Below are positions 10,801 through 20,427 of a stretch of DNA of 64,000 nt, in pieces (the stretch's first letter is position 1; each line of letters starts with the position of its first letter). Source of the DNA: Candidatus Thiomargarita nelsonii (GTDB lineage: Bacteria; Pseudomonadota; Gammaproteobacteria; Beggiatoales; Beggiatoaceae). The stretch lies in the NCBI GenBank assembly GCA_000785145.2, contig JSZA02000001.1:62001-126000 (forward strand), written 5' to 3'. The position numbers and the translations under genes were made by a program. Below the pieces are notes generated by a model. It did no database searches, was not told the DNA's origin, and saw only the letters and a list, made by a program, of their open reading frames with translations.

Positions 10801-13800
10801 TGGCCCAGCACATTTTCCCAAATCTTAGCTAAGATTTTTTCTTCATCGCTGTTCGGGGCAATGTATGTGGTGCTTAATTCGGTGGGTGCCGGTAATGCCC
10901 GTTTGTCCACTTTGCCATTAACGGTCAAAGGTAATTTTTCCAGCCGCATGATATGGGCCGGTATCATATAATTGGGTAAAGTTTCGGCCAGATGCGAGCG
11001 TAATTCAGCCGCACTCAATGGTTCATCGCTTGAGACGTAAGCAATAAGTTCTTTAGTCCCTACAGTCGTCTCCCTAGCAATCACCACGGCTTCCTTCACT
11101 TTGCCATGTCGCAGAAATCTATCTTCAATCTCACCCGGCTCGATGCGGAAACCACGCACCTTGACTTGATTATCAATGCGCCCGACAAAGGCGATGTTGC
11201 CATCTGATAACCAATATCCCAAGTCACCCGTTCGGTAAAGTTGCTCGCCAGCTTTGAAAGGATTGGGCACAAACTTTTTAGCTGTCAATTCAGCTTGGTT
11301 TAAGTAACCTCGCGCCAAACCATCCCCGCCCGTGCAAATTTCACCCTGCACCCCGATAGGCACCGGTTGATTATGCGCGTCTATGATGTAAATTGTTGAA
11401 TTGGCAAGAGGCGTACCAATAGGCACATCCTTTTCACAGCGTCCTTTAACCGGATAATAAGTGGTAAAAGTTGTATTTTCTGTGGGGCCATAGACATGCT
11501 TTAGTCCCACCGTTGGATAAGTTTCCCGTAACCAGTTGACATGACGGACTGACACTTTTTCCCCACCCATCAGCAGTGTTTTCAAGTTTTTGAAAAGACT
11601 TATATCCGCTTCCACAAATTGGTTAAACAGTCCAGTGGTAAGGAATATAGTGGTAATGTCGTGGCGCGTCATCAAGTGCTTCAATTCCCCTGCTTCTAAC
11701 AAAACCTCGTCAGAGGGCAGACATAAACAAGCCCCGTTTAGTAGCGATCCCCATATTTCAAAAGTTGATGCATCGAAAGCCACTGATCCCGTTTGTAAAA
11801 TTCGGTCATTTTCTTTAATGTCTATATAATTAGTCTCTAACACCAAACGCAACACCGATTTTTGCTCAATAAGTGAACCTTTTGGAATGCCAGTTGAGCC
11901 TGACGTATAAATAATGTAGGCGAGACTAGAAGCATTGCCTACCGGATCAAGATTTGATGTCGTTATCTCCTCAATGAGTTCTAGCGTCAAAATATCTGAA
12001 AAATCCGATAACACACCGCTAATATGTTTTTGTTCTGAAAGCACGACACGGCAACCCGTATCCTTCAAAATATATGCGATGCGGTTGTGTGGATAAGCAG
12101 GGTCAATAGGCACATAAGCGCCCCCTGCTTTCAGGATACTGACTAATGCCACCACCGTCCATTCTGAGCGATCTAAAAGCACACCAACACATTCTTCAGA
12201 CTCTATCCGGTATTTTTCTCGCAGCAACCGCGCAATGCCATTAGCTCGTTGGTTCAATGCCTGATAACTCAGTATCGTCTCTCCACAAATCACGGCAGGA
12301 TTATCGGGCGTTTTTTCAACCTGCGCTTCAAATACCTCAGCAATGCTTTTATCGCGTGGATAGTCAGAATAAGTGTCGTTAAATTCGACGACCACTTTTT
12401 GCCGTTCCCATGCAGGTAGGATATTAAGATTTTTCAAGGAGCGGTGTGGCGTGTCGATAACGCTGTTGACCAATTCTTGAAAATGCTCTGCCATCCGTTC
12501 TATACGTTTTGGCTCGAATAAATCCGTATTATATTCAATGCCCACTTCACAATCGCCATTCGCCAATTCAGCAAAGAAAAAGGTTAAATCAAATTTACTG
12601 ATCAGACTTTGAAATTCAAAAGGCAATACTCTGATAGACGATAATGCCGAATTTTGATCACTCATGACATTCTGCATCATGGTAACAGCCACATCAAACA
12701 GCGGATTACGCCCCATATCCCGCTTGAGTTCTAATTCTTCAACTAAACGGTCAAACGGATAAATTTGGTAATCAAAAGCGTTGGTGACGGTATTATTGAC
12801 TTTTTCCAGTACACGCACAAAGGTATCTTGCGGTTGAATGGTGTCTCGCAACGCCAGCATATTGACGTAAAAACCGATTTGGTTGGCTAAATCAGGATGA
12901 TCCCGGCCCGCAACGGTGGAGCCAACAATAATATCTTCTTGTCCGGTGTAGCGGTATAAAAGTATCTTTACAAGAGAAAGTAGCGTCATAAAAAAACTTG
13001 CCCCCTGTGAGCGGCCAAGTTTTCTTAGGTTGTCGGAAATTTGCAGCGGCAGGGAAAACACCAATGCATTACCCCGGAAGGTTTGCACTGTGGGGCGTGG
13101 ATAATCGGCAGGCAAGTTTAAAACCGGAATTTCTCCCGATAATTGCCCAAGCCAGTAATCGCGATGGCTATTGGCATCCACTAGAAGATTATTTTGCCAG
13201 TGAGCATAATCCTTGTATTGAATCCGTAGTGGTGGCAGTGGATTTTTTTGATTATTTACAAAAGCATTATATAACGCCAACAGTTCCTTGATGAAAATTT
13301 CCAATGACCATCCATCACTGATGATATGATGCATACCAAACAGAAAGACATAGCGTTCATCGTCAAGATAGTAAAGTTTTACCTTGAACAGTGGCCCATT
13401 TTTCAAGTCATAAGGCTTAGCGGCCTCTTTATTCACTAATAATTGTGCCGATTTTTCAGAGTTTTCCTCTGTGGTTAAATCTATTAATTTTAGATTAAAT
13501 TCAATGGCTTGATTAATTTTTTGTTGGGGTTCTTCATTTAATGCTATAAACGTAGTTCGCAACGATTCATGCCGGCGCACTAGCGTTTGCAAGGATTTTT
13601 CGAGAGCATCAATATTCAATTGGCCTTCCAATAAGTTGACACCGGTTATATTATACGCAGCGATGTCGGCCCCCATTCGCTCTAAAACCCAGAGGCGACG
13701 CTGGGCATTGGAAACGGCATAATGTTCCGCTGCCGGCACCGGGTCAATCTGAATCACAGCAGTGGATTGTCGGCTTTGTATCACTTCCACCAGTTCAGCG

Positions 13801-16800
13801 ACTATCGGAAATTGAAAAATATCCCGTAAACCGATTTTTATCTCCATTTCGGTGTGAATTTTCGACACCATTTGGGTAGCTTTAAGGCTGTGACCACCCA
13901 GTTCAAAGAAATTATCATAGACACCGACTTGCTCAATACCCAATACTTCTGCCCAAATACCAGCTAACAATTTTTCTTCATCTGTTCGAGGAGCCACAAA
14001 GTTATCACTTGACACATGATGACCCTCCACTGATAACATTGACAATGCACGACGGTCTATCTTGCCGTTAGGAGTCAATGGCAAATTATCGAGAACAATG
14101 AAATGACTAGGCATCATATAATCAGGCAAATTTTTACCCAAATGATGGCGTAAGCTCTGTACATTAAGCGTCTCATGTGCAACAAGGTAAGCGATCAATT
14201 CCTGTATACTGTCGCTAGAATCCCGCGCTAACACCACGGCTTTTTCTATTGCTTCATGGTGTAACAAACATTGCTCGATCTCGCCCAATTCAATACGGAA
14301 ACCCCGTACCTGTACTTGATCGTCATTGCGCCCTAAGTGTTCTAATGTGCCATCTCCCAGCCAACGGCCTAAATCTCCAGTTCGATAAAGCCGTTCTCCT
14401 TTACGATAAATATTACTAATGAAGCGTTCTGCCGTCAACTCGGGTTTATTCAAATAACCTCGACTTACGCCAGAGCCACCCACATACAATTCACCGATTA
14501 TCCCTATCGGCTGCAACGCCATTTGTTCATTGCACACATAGACACAAGTTTCAGGTAATGGCACACCCAGGGGACTTTTACCTGCCACTCCTGAAATATC
14601 TTCTTCCTTGAGTTGGCAATAAGTCACATGCACGGTGGTTTCCGTAATGCCATACATATTGATAAGTTTAATTTTATCAAGTGGATAGCGTTCTATCCAA
14701 GAACGCAGATAGGTTGGCTCCAAGCGGTCTCCACCAAAAATAATATAACGTAGATGTTCGTCAAGCTTATGTTGTGCATAAGTGCTTTCCGCTGCAATCA
14801 GATTGTAGAAAGCTGCGGGGGTTTGGTTTAAAACGGTGACATGATGGCGTTTTAACAGTTCAAGGAAAACTTCAACATCCTGCACTTCCTCCCGTTTTGC
14901 CACCACAGCTCTACCACCGTACAACAGTGCGCCATACATTTCCCAGACGGAAAAATCAAAACAGAAAGAATGTGCCACCACCCATACATCATCTTGATTA
15001 AAATCAAAACGATTTTGCTCATTTTTTATCAATCTCACCACATTGCGGTGAGTGACCATGCAACCTTTGGGTTTGCCCGTTGATCCTGATGTGTAGATCA
15101 CATAAGCGGTGTGATCGGGTTGAGCGAGCATGGGCGGATTTGCGAAATGTTCCGTTTGCAAGGCGTGGAGGTCTAGCAGAACTGAGGCTGTCAATAGTAC
15201 GCGGCAACCACTGTCCTCAAGCATATAGGAAATACGTTCATCAGGATAAGTGGGATCAACCGGCACATACGCGCCACCTGCTTTCAAAATACCCAACAGT
15301 CCCACTACCATCCAATCCGAACGCTCCAGTAAAACTGCAATTCTTTCATCCGGCTTAACATCGTGTTGTTTAATTAAATGCCATGCCACGCGGTTAGCCC
15401 GATTATTCAATTCACGATAGCTAAGTGTTTTATAGGGCGCCTCTTCAAAGATAATAGCAATATTATCGGGTGTTTTTTCAACTTGTTCCTCAAAGAGTGC
15501 CACGATGGTTTTATTGTGCGGATAATCAGTTGCCGTCTCATTAAATTCGACAAGTAAACGTTGTTTTTCTATTTCAGAAAGAATATTCAAAATTGAAATA
15601 GGAGTATTGACATTCTCAAGAATGCTTTGCATCAGTTGCTTGAGATGCCCCGCCATATTTACAATTTTTTCTTCGCTAAAGAGGTTTATATTGTAGCTAA
15701 TACCCAAATTGAGTCCATCTTTTATTTCCGCAAATTCAAAGGTTAGATCGAACTTGGCTACGCTAAAACCGCTGTCAAATTCAGAAATTTTGACCTCACC
15801 TAAATTTAAATCAGTCGTCTCAATATTTTGAAGGACCACCATCACATCGAAAATGGGCGAGCGGCTCATGTCGCGATCCAAATTCAACTCATTTACCAAT
15901 TGGTCAAAGGGATAGATTTGATGCTCATAAGCCTCTTCAGCCGTTTGCTTGACGGACTTGAGCACCTGGACAAAACTATTTTCTCCGGTGAGTGTGTCCA
16001 TGAGGGCGAGAGTATTCACAAAAAAGCCAATCTGATCTTCAATGTCTGGGTGATCTCGCCCCGCAATGGGTGTACCAATAATAATGTCTGGTTGTCCCGT
16101 ATAGCGATACAGCAATACCTTGACCAGTGCGACCAGTGTCATAAACAGACTGGCACCGTGTTCACGGCCCAATTCCCCTAATTTATCCGCCCACGGGCGG
16201 TCAAAATTGAAACTTAAAGTTTTTCCGGTAAAAGTCAGTACCGGCGGACGAGGATAATCCGTCGGCAGATTTAATGCAGGTAACTGACCCGATAGCTTGT
16301 GGTGCCAATAGCGATGGTGCTGCATGGACTCGCTGCTATCAAGCTGTGCATTTTGCCAAGCAGCGAAGTCCTTGTACTGAATTTTTAAAGGTAGCAGGGG
16401 ATTTTCCTGTCCCTTTAAATAGGCAGCATAAAGTGTCATCACTTCACGCACTAGCACTTCCATAGACCAAGCATCACACACAATATGGTGGATATTGAAC
16501 AGAAAAACGTGTCGGTTTTGAGCTAGTTTGAGCAGTTTGGCTCGCAGTAATGGACCGGTTTTGAGATCAAATGAACTCACCGCATCTTGGTATGCGTATT
16601 TTCGCGCAATTTTTTCAGCTTCGCTCTCAAGGCAAAGATCAAATTCTTCAAGCCGAAAAGGGCTTATCTCATGAATGAGTTGCCGGGGTTCATTGTTGAT
16701 GCTAACAAAAGTTGTGCGTAACGATTCGTGCCGCGCCACCACCGTTTCCAATGCACTTCCGAAAGCCTTGGTATCTAGTGACCCATCCAGCCTGATCGCG

Positions 16801-16991
16801 CCTGAGATATTATAGGCAGCCGAATTGTCCTCCATTTGGTCTAAAATCCAAAGACGCTTTTGGGCATGAGAAACGGCATACCCCTCTTTGGCGGCTTTCT
16901 TTTTCTTAAAAAAACCGCTATCCCGCAGTTTTTGCAAAGCTTCCAAGTCGCCGGCTTTGACACGGCGTTTGAGTTCTTCCAGTGTTGTCAT
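4806..16991 (-). CDS. NRPS, 4061 aa: C-A(Thr)-T-C-A(Ile/Val)-T-E-C-A(Asn)-T-C
   Basis: Three complete modules plus a terminal C domain. Module 1 has C (HHIVCDA, about residue 168), A (code DFWNIGMVHK, Thr) and T (about 1030). Module 2 has C (HHIISDG, about 1228), A (DAFFLGVTFK, Ile/Val), T with LGGDS (about 2075), and an epimerase (HHLIVDG about 2257, EGHGRE, RTVGWFTS, NKGIGFG). Module 3 has a D-L type C (PLSPMQEGLLFESL; HHILLDG about 2722), A (DLTKIGEVGK, closest to Asn) and T (about 3572). A final C domain (HHIIGDG, about 3766) ends the protein and must serve the A domain encoded by the next gene. Epimerase followed by a D-L-type C agrees with one D-residue. The N-terminus carries a charged helical leader (LEELKRRVKAGDLEALQK) that may dock the upstream NRPS. 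The ATG at 16991 follows the previous stop by 7 nt, with GAGG upstream. Specificities come from hand alignment to GrsA positions. Confidence 0.95.
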   Translation of the reverse strand: MTTLEELKRRVKAGDLEALQKLRDSGFFKKKKAAKEGYAVSHAQKRLWILDQMEDNSAAYNISGAIRLDGSLDTKAFGSALETVVARHESLRTTFVSINNEPRQLIHEISPFRLEEFDLCLESEAEKIARKYAYQDAVSSFDLKTGPLLRAKLLKLAQNRHVFLFNIHHIVCDAWSMEVLVREVMTLYAAYLKGQENPLLPLKIQYKDFAAWQNAQLDSSESMQHHRYWHHKLSGQLPALNLPTDYPRPPVLTFTGKTLSFNFDRPWADKLGELGREHGASLFMTLVALVKVLLYRYTGQPDIIIGTPIAGRDHPDIEDQIGFFVNTLALMDTLTGENSFVQVLKSVKQTAEEAYEHQIYPFDQLVNELNLDRDMSRSPIFDVMVVLQNIETTDLNLGEVKISEFDSGFSVAKFDLTFEFAEIKDGLNLGISYNINLFSEEKIVNMAGHLKQLMQSILENVNTPISILNILSEIEKQRLLVEFNETATDYPHNKTIVALFEEQVEKTPDNIAIIFEEAPYKTLSYRELNNRANRVAWHLIKQHDVKPDERIAVLLERSDWMVVGLLGILKAGGAYVPVDPTYPDERISYMLEDSGCRVLLTASVLLDLHALQTEHFANPPMLAQPDHTAYVIYTSGSTGKPKGCMVTHRNVVRLIKNEQNRFDFNQDDVWVVAHSFCFDFSVWEMYGALLYGGRAVVAKREEVQDVEVFLELLKRHHVTVLNQTPAAFYNLIAAESTYAQHKLDEHLRYIIFGGDRLEPTYLRSWIERYPLDKIKLINMYGITETTVHVTYCQLKEEDISGVAGKSPLGVPLPETCVYVCNEQMALQPIGIIGELYVGGSGVSRGYLNKPELTAERFISNIYRKGERLYRTGDLGRWLGDGTLEHLGRNDDQVQVRGFRIELGEIEQCLLHHEAIEKAVVLARDSSDSIQELIAYLVAHETLNVQSLRHHLGKNLPDYMMPSHFIVLDNLPLTPNGKIDRRALSMLSVEGHHVSSDNFVAPRTDEEKLLAGIWAEVLGIEQVGVYDNFFELGGHSLKATQMVSKIHTEMEIKIGLRDIFQFPIVAELVEVIQSRQSTAVIQIDPVPAAEHYAVSNAQRRLWVLERMGADIAAYNITGVNLLEGQLNIDALEKSLQTLVRRHESLRTTFIALNEEPQQKINQAIEFNLKLIDLTTEENSEKSAQLLVNKEAAKPYDLKNGPLFKVKLYYLDDERYVFLFGMHHIISDGWSLEIFIKELLALYNAFVNNQKNPLPPLRIQYKDYAHWQNNLLVDANSHRDYWLGQLSGEIPVLNLPADYPRPTVQTFRGNALVFSLPLQISDNLRKLGRSQGASFFMTLLSLVKILLYRYTGQEDIIVGSTVAGRDHPDLANQIGFYVNMLALRDTIQPQDTFVRVLEKVNNTVTNAFDYQIYPFDRLVEELELKRDMGRNPLFDVAVTMMQNVMSDQNSALSSIRVLPFEFQSLISKFDLTFFFAELANGDCEVGIEYNTDLFEPKRIERMAEHFQELVNSVIDTPHRSLKNLNILPAWERQKVVVEFNDTYSDYPRDKSIAEVFEAQVEKTPDNPAVICGETILSYQALNQRANGIARLLREKYRIESEECVGVLLDRSEWTVVALVSILKAGGAYVPIDPAYPHNRIAYILKDTGCRVVLSEQKHISGVLSDFSDILTLELIEEITTSNLDPVGNASSLAYIIYTSGSTGIPKGSLIEQKSVLRLVLETNYIDIKENDRILQTGSVAFDASTFEIWGSLLNGACLCLPSDEVLLEAGELKHLMTRHDITTIFLTTGLFNQFVEADISLFKNLKTLLMGGEKVSVRHVNWLRETYPTVGLKHVYGPTENTTFTTYYPVKGRCEKDVPIGTPLANSTIYIIDAHNQPVPIGVQGEICTGGDGLARGYLNQAELTAKKFVPNPFKAGEQLYRTGDLGYWLSDGNIAFVGRIDNQVKVRGFRIEPGEIEDRFLRHGKVKEAVVIARETTVGTKELIAYVSSDEPLSAAELRSHLAETLPNYMIPAHIMRLEKLPLTVNGKVDKRALPAPTELSTTYIAPNSDEEKILAKIWENVLGQKPIGIHDNYFELGGDSIKAIQVASRLMREGWKMEVRDLFHNPTIAELAPQLRKTENKEGKQEVVVGQVPLTAIQRWFFDNHSGDLHHFNQAVLLRCQERLDENKIRKVLQKLQEHHDALRMTYQGILQINAGLEQALNFEVVQLTGKEDEITALETHADSVQSRFVLEKGPLMKAVLYRLTAGDRLLLVIHHLIVDGVSWRIIIEDIEQAYRQTLDGDEIHLGAKTVSFKHWAEEVQRYATCEALLQESTYWSSVLEATPLPRDFESEENLYGDCQSASIRFSESETQSLLTNTHHAYYTEINDILLTALGRALKCWHGGDMTWVTMEGHGREALDKSLDISRTVGWFTSMYPFLLKTSGDDIGHQIRSVKEALRHIPNKGIGFGILSYIKSAVLSTGIKSQLSFNYLGQFDENSGLFGFADESSGEVISHRLQRHHDLDVGGLIVRDQLNLSIVFNLKRHQAATIDKLLADFKQELLAVVEHCQHKKTGEKTPSDFTVPIFSLDEYKLFLKANSWAASQIDDIYPLSPMQEGLLFESLYNADSSAYFIQTSYRLNNTLQLEQFKQSWYELSRRHAVLRTAFVHENVARPLQVVFKNRLPEIRVIELCDLAEQSARVEAYLKEDMNRGFDFQHDTLMRITIFKLSESQYQIVWSYHHILLDGWCLGIIYQDFMQIYTALNNGETLKLPITPPYSEYIHWLEQQDKEEAKAYWLRYLSSYENLATLPKLTRHEHDYALKEMTFAFEDTVGLKMLATRQSVTINTVIQSLWGLLLSRYNNVDDVILGAIVSGRPATLSGVEEMVGLFINAIPVRIQWQVDQTFSDVLQAVQKAALESEPYHYVPLAEIQANLVGRNIFDHLLIFQNYAVAEELMQENSYRSDFDIDSVQVHDQTHYDFNLIVMPGDTIEIRCSYNANIYSDDQIARIAAHLQTALGHVIQSPEQPISNICILPEWEKRQVIYDFNKTAKAFAQDQTIIDLFEVQVKTVPNDVAVIFQEVQLTYHQLNERINQLAHYLRETHHIRPDDRVGLLLDRSEWMVIGVLGILKAGGAYVPIDVNYPDERIRYIVKDSGCSIILSEEKHLEILIKSPKNIQLIDLRNINLLKSDNPVSTVFPDSLAYVIYTSGSTGKPKGCQMTHANLYHYIHWTNGYYFADNDSGYFGLYSSLSFDLTVTSLFLSLIRGKTLHVFPQNAEIIDILLESFSENTAIDSIKLTPAHISLLKQLDISTTNIHLAIVGGEALLIEQARLLQSINPHLKIYNEYGPTETTVGCVVKHIQSDEQRVLIGKPIDNMQIYIFDHNMMPVPVGVHGEMYIGGLGVSRGYLQRPELTEKNFIPNPLVDFELKSERLYKTGDVARWLPDGNIEYLGRNDNQVKIRGYRVELEEIENKLLLHPSVNQAVVVSWLENNNAPILVAYVIVSGEWDTANTREYLQATLPDYMVPSFFIKLDELPLTPNGKVDQKALPAPTETERTTIYTAPRNEIEAQLVHIWQDVFQIENIGIFDNFFELGGHSLKAMQMVSRIHKTLGIKIALRDLFGLPTIAEQSMQIRKTESSVFSGIEPAPTQADYELSYAQQRLWLLHKMGGAANVAYNMPSAFLFEEKLDTEALKKAFVTLVERHEALRTAFFEIEGEPKQKIYPQVDFAINEINISNEANVDEKAQQLIDKDANTAFDLTKPPLFRATLITLGENRYVFILTIHHIIGDGWSKNILYREVSTLYNAYHQGMPNPLEQLRIQYKDFAVWQNTKGFEQEEQYWLTKLAGVPQQLRLPYDFSATERDFRGDVESLTLDTEMTQGLRKLAVEKQTTISNVILALFKLLLFQFTKQEDFCVGVSIANRNHPDIENLLGFFVNILPIRTQLSEDMEFEELLQQVIQNTQKAFEHQDYPFDLMIQKLNPTRESNRQPLLNVIYGFQNFLDVHIDIGDDKAVEEKVNDLNNPKGLDVSFKTSKFDLTLFVSDYGDTLHFDLEYDTGLFLPGTIQRYLAILQQFAGMVLN

Positions 16992-16998
16992 AATCAGT

Positions 16999-19900
16999 TT
17001 AATCCTCTAATAACATTTCCAGTTCTTCATCCGTCATCTGTACAATGTTGTCTTGTGTCGATGGTAACGATTCTTCCACTGGTAGAATCTCAGCATATAC
17101 GGATTGGCCTCTATCCTTAACCAATTCCGCCAATTCCGCGACAGTAGGTTTGCGAAATATATCAAGCAATTTAACATTGATACCCAGCTCCCGCTGCATT
17201 AGGGAAATGGCTTTAGTAGCTTTCAGACTATGCCCGCCTAATTCAAAAAAGTTATCATAAATGCCTACTGTTTCGACATTTAACACAGTTTGCCACACAG
17301 AAACTATATTTTGCTCCATCTCATTACGGGGCGGCGTATATGTAATTTCTAACTCTGGTCTGGTTTGATCCGGTGCTGCTAATGCCCGGCGATTCACCTT
17401 GCCATTGGGGGTTAAAGGAAAAGCTTCCAATGGCATAAAAACTTCTGGCAACATATAATCTGGTAACTTTTCTTTGAGAAAGTTGCGTAGCTCGCTAGGG
17501 GTATTTTGCTGCGTTTTATCAGAATAAACAACATAAGCGACTAAACGCTTATCTTCTGGTGTATCTTCTCTGATAATCACCACGCTTTCACGCACCGATG
17601 GATGCTCATGTAGCACCGCCTCAATTTCTCCCAACTCAATCCGAAAGCCACGAAGTTTGACTTGGTGATCTATGCGACCTAAATATTCAATGTTGCCATC
17701 GGGAAGATAGCGGGCTAAATCACCCGTTTTATAGAGGCGACCGCCAATATCTTGATTTATAAATTTCTCCGCTGTCAATTCAGGCCGGTTGAGATAGCCT
17801 CTAGCTAAACCATCCCCGCCAATATATAACTCACCTGCTACCCCAATAGGAACCGGCTTTAGTGCATTATCTAAAATATAAATTTGCGTATTGGCGATTG
17901 GACGACCAATAGACACCATTTCAAGATTACCATTACCATCATCAGCTTGCACACAATGAATTGTTGACCAAATAGTCGTTTCAGTTGGTCCATACATATT
18001 CCAAACAGCTTGGCCTTTTTCTAACAATCGCGTCGCAAGTTCACGAGATAAAGCTTCTCCACCGCAAAGAATTTTTAATTGTGGACTGCCTTTCCATTCG
18101 GCAGCCAGCAATAAACGCCACGTAGCGGGCGTGGCTTGCATAACTGTTATGCCAGAATTTTCTAATTTGTCTAACAATTGTAAGCCATCACTGGCAATTT
18201 CACGACTGGCTAACACAATTTGTGCCCCGGTAATCAGTGGCAAATACAGTTCCAGTGCGCCAATATCAAAAGAAAGCGTGGTGACAGCCAAAAGTATATC
18301 TTGTGCTGTCAAGCCCGGTTGTTGGCGCATGGAGATTAAGAAATTGCACAGCGATTGATGGCTAATTTGTACGCCTTTAGGCTTACCGGTAGAGCCAGAT
18401 GTGTAAATCACATAAGCTACATTATCAGGCTTGATAGTTGGTAATTGGTAATCGTTGCTTATCTGTGTCCAATTGGTCTCCAAATAAACGATTTTCACCT
18501 TTTCATTAATTTTCAACGCCCAATCATCAATACCCAATTTTTTTTGCGTCAATAACACCGATACTTGAGAATCTTCCAACATAAAAGCTAAGCGTTCTTG
18601 GGGATAGATAGGATCTAATGGCACATAAGCGCCACCCGCTTTGAGAATGCCTAGCAATCCTACCAGCATCTCATTGCTGCGTTCTACACAAATCCCTACT
18701 AAAATATTCGCTGCCACGCCTAAATTTTGCAAGTAATGCGCGAGTTGATTAGCACGAATGTTTAAGTCTTTGTAGCTCAGTTTTTGATTTTCAAATTCTA
18801 TAGCTACCGCATCCGGTGTTTTTTCTACCTGAATTTCAAACAAATCAATCAGTGTTTTTTCATGAGGACATGCTGTGTCATTAAATTGGTAAAAAAGTTG
18901 TTTTTGCTCAGCCTCCGTCAGGATGTTCAATTGACTTATGGATTGACGAGCATCCGCTAAAATACTCTCAACCAACACCTTAATATGGTTGCCCATCCTT
19001 TTTATGCGATCCTCTAAAAAAAGATCGGTATTATATTCAATACTGAAATATAAACCTTTTTCATCTTCCTTAAAATGGAAAGTCATATCCAGTTTACTGG
19101 TTTTTGTTTCCAGGATAACAGGGCGCATAAGGAGACCTTCAACAGACTGTTCTAATTCACCACTGGCATTTTGAAGAATCACCATGACATCGAACAGTGG
19201 GGAGCGACTCATATCCTTGTGTAAATTTAATTCGTTTACCAAGCGATCAAAGGGATAAATTTGATGATCGTAGGCAGCTATCGCCGTTTGTTTGACTTGT
19301 TGTAAAAACGTCTCAAAAGATTGTTCCCCATTGATCTGACCTCGTAAAACCAGTGTGCTGAGGTAACAGCCAATTTGATTTTCCAAATCGGTATGAGTTC
19401 TAGCCGCAATGGGGCAGCCGATGATAATATCTTCTTGAGCGGTGTATCGGTAGAGCAACACTTTGACGACGGCTACCAATATCATAAACAAGCTCACCTT
19501 TTGTTGACGACAGAACACCAGTAGCGAATTTTTTTGTTCCGCCAACAGTGCAAAAGTGAGTTCATTACCGTTGAATGTTTGAAGCGATGGGCGCGGAAAA
19601 TCGGTGGGCAAGTTTAAGACAGGTATGTCTCCGGCGAGTTGTTTATGCCAATAGTCACGATGAGGCGCAAGGCTCTCGCTTTCCAACTGCTGGTTTTGCC
19701 AATAGGCATAGTCACGATATTGAATACGCAAGGGGGGGAGTGAAACAGTCTCCCGACGATGAAAGGTTTCGTAAAATTGGGTAAATTCCCTCATTATCAC
19801 GTTAACGCTCCACCCATCGGCAATAATATGGTGCAGAGTAAAAAGCATAACATGATGTTTTGCAGACAGTTTCAGCAAAGATACCCTTAGCAATGGCCCT

Positions 19901-20427
19901 TTTTCCAAGTCAAAAGGTTTTAGTGCCTCCTCGTATGCTTGTTGTTGGGCAACGGTTTCTGCTTGATCGGTCAAATCTTTGACACAAACTTTAAAACCAA
20001 TGTCATCGTGAATTTTTTGGCGTGGTTCACCATCAACTGTGATAAAAGTGGTGCGTAAAGATTCATGGCGTTCTATTAATTGGCGTAGTGCTTTTTCAAA
20101 AGCCTCCCGATCCAGCACACCTTCTAACAAAAAATATAATGGCAGATTGTAAGCGACAGAACCTTCGGCAAGTTGAGCGAGTATCCATAAACGTTGTTGC
20201 GCGTGTGACAGTGCGTAATGTGCTTGTTTTTCAATGGGTTGAATATTTTTTGTGAGCGTAGATTTTGCGAGAAAGCTTAAAATATCTGATTTTCGCTCTT
20301 TTAATTCCGCAGTCAATGCGCCTGTCAATGCGCCTTTTGGGGCACGATAGCGCAAACGATCTCCCTCAACCCAAAGCTTTATATTAAGGCTGTGCAAGTC
20401 AGATAATAGTTCATCAAGCGGTTTCAT
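16999..20427 (-). CDS. NRPS, 1142 aa: TubC-type docking-C-A(Gly)-T
   Basis: The first 55 residues (LDELLSDLHSLNIKLWVEGD...LTAELKERKSDILSFL) form a TubC-like N-terminal docking domain. This domain accepts the acidic tail of an upstream partner, and the preceding PKS ends SEEEGEI. A condensation domain follows (HHIIADG about residue 199). The adenylation domain (YTSGSTGKPKG about 677) has hand-read code DILQLGMIWK, close to the glycine signature, and the carrier protein has GGHSL near 1062. The C-terminus (MTDEELEMLLED) is a short acidic helix of the kind that docks to the next NRPS. The ATG abuts the TAA of the upstream PKS, and GAGGGGG sits 8 nt upstream, so the genes are translationally coupled. 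The expected reaction is condensation of glycine onto the polyketide-extended chain. Confidence 0.94.
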   Translation of the reverse strand: MKPLDELLSDLHSLNIKLWVEGDRLRYRAPKGALTGALTAELKERKSDILSFLAKSTLTKNIQPIEKQAHYALSHAQQRLWILAQLAEGSVAYNLPLYFLLEGVLDREAFEKALRQLIERHESLRTTFITVDGEPRQKIHDDIGFKVCVKDLTDQAETVAQQQAYEEALKPFDLEKGPLLRVSLLKLSAKHHVMLFTLHHIIADGWSVNVIMREFTQFYETFHRRETVSLPPLRIQYRDYAYWQNQQLESESLAPHRDYWHKQLAGDIPVLNLPTDFPRPSLQTFNGNELTFALLAEQKNSLLVFCRQQKVSLFMILVAVVKVLLYRYTAQEDIIIGCPIAARTHTDLENQIGCYLSTLVLRGQINGEQSFETFLQQVKQTAIAAYDHQIYPFDRLVNELNLHKDMSRSPLFDVMVILQNASGELEQSVEGLLMRPVILETKTSKLDMTFHFKEDEKGLYFSIEYNTDLFLEDRIKRMGNHIKVLVESILADARQSISQLNILTEAEQKQLFYQFNDTACPHEKTLIDLFEIQVEKTPDAVAIEFENQKLSYKDLNIRANQLAHYLQNLGVAANILVGICVERSNEMLVGLLGILKAGGAYVPLDPIYPQERLAFMLEDSQVSVLLTQKKLGIDDWALKINEKVKIVYLETNWTQISNDYQLPTIKPDNVAYVIYTSGSTGKPKGVQISHQSLCNFLISMRQQPGLTAQDILLAVTTLSFDIGALELYLPLITGAQIVLASREIASDGLQLLDKLENSGITVMQATPATWRLLLAAEWKGSPQLKILCGGEALSRELATRLLEKGQAVWNMYGPTETTIWSTIHCVQADDGNGNLEMVSIGRPIANTQIYILDNALKPVPIGVAGELYIGGDGLARGYLNRPELTAEKFINQDIGGRLYKTGDLARYLPDGNIEYLGRIDHQVKLRGFRIELGEIEAVLHEHPSVRESVVIIREDTPEDKRLVAYVVYSDKTQQNTPSELRNFLKEKLPDYMLPEVFMPLEAFPLTPNGKVNRRALAAPDQTRPELEITYTPPRNEMEQNIVSVWQTVLNVETVGIYDNFFELGGHSLKATKAISLMQRELGINVKLLDIFRKPTVAELAELVKDRGQSVYAEILPVEESLPSTQDNIVQMTDEELEMLLED

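Noticed and set aside
15828..16181. 117-aa plus-strand ORF inside the 4061-aa NRPS
   Set aside because: Shadow of the first C domain. Its composition looks like a reverse reading of the gene, with no domain.
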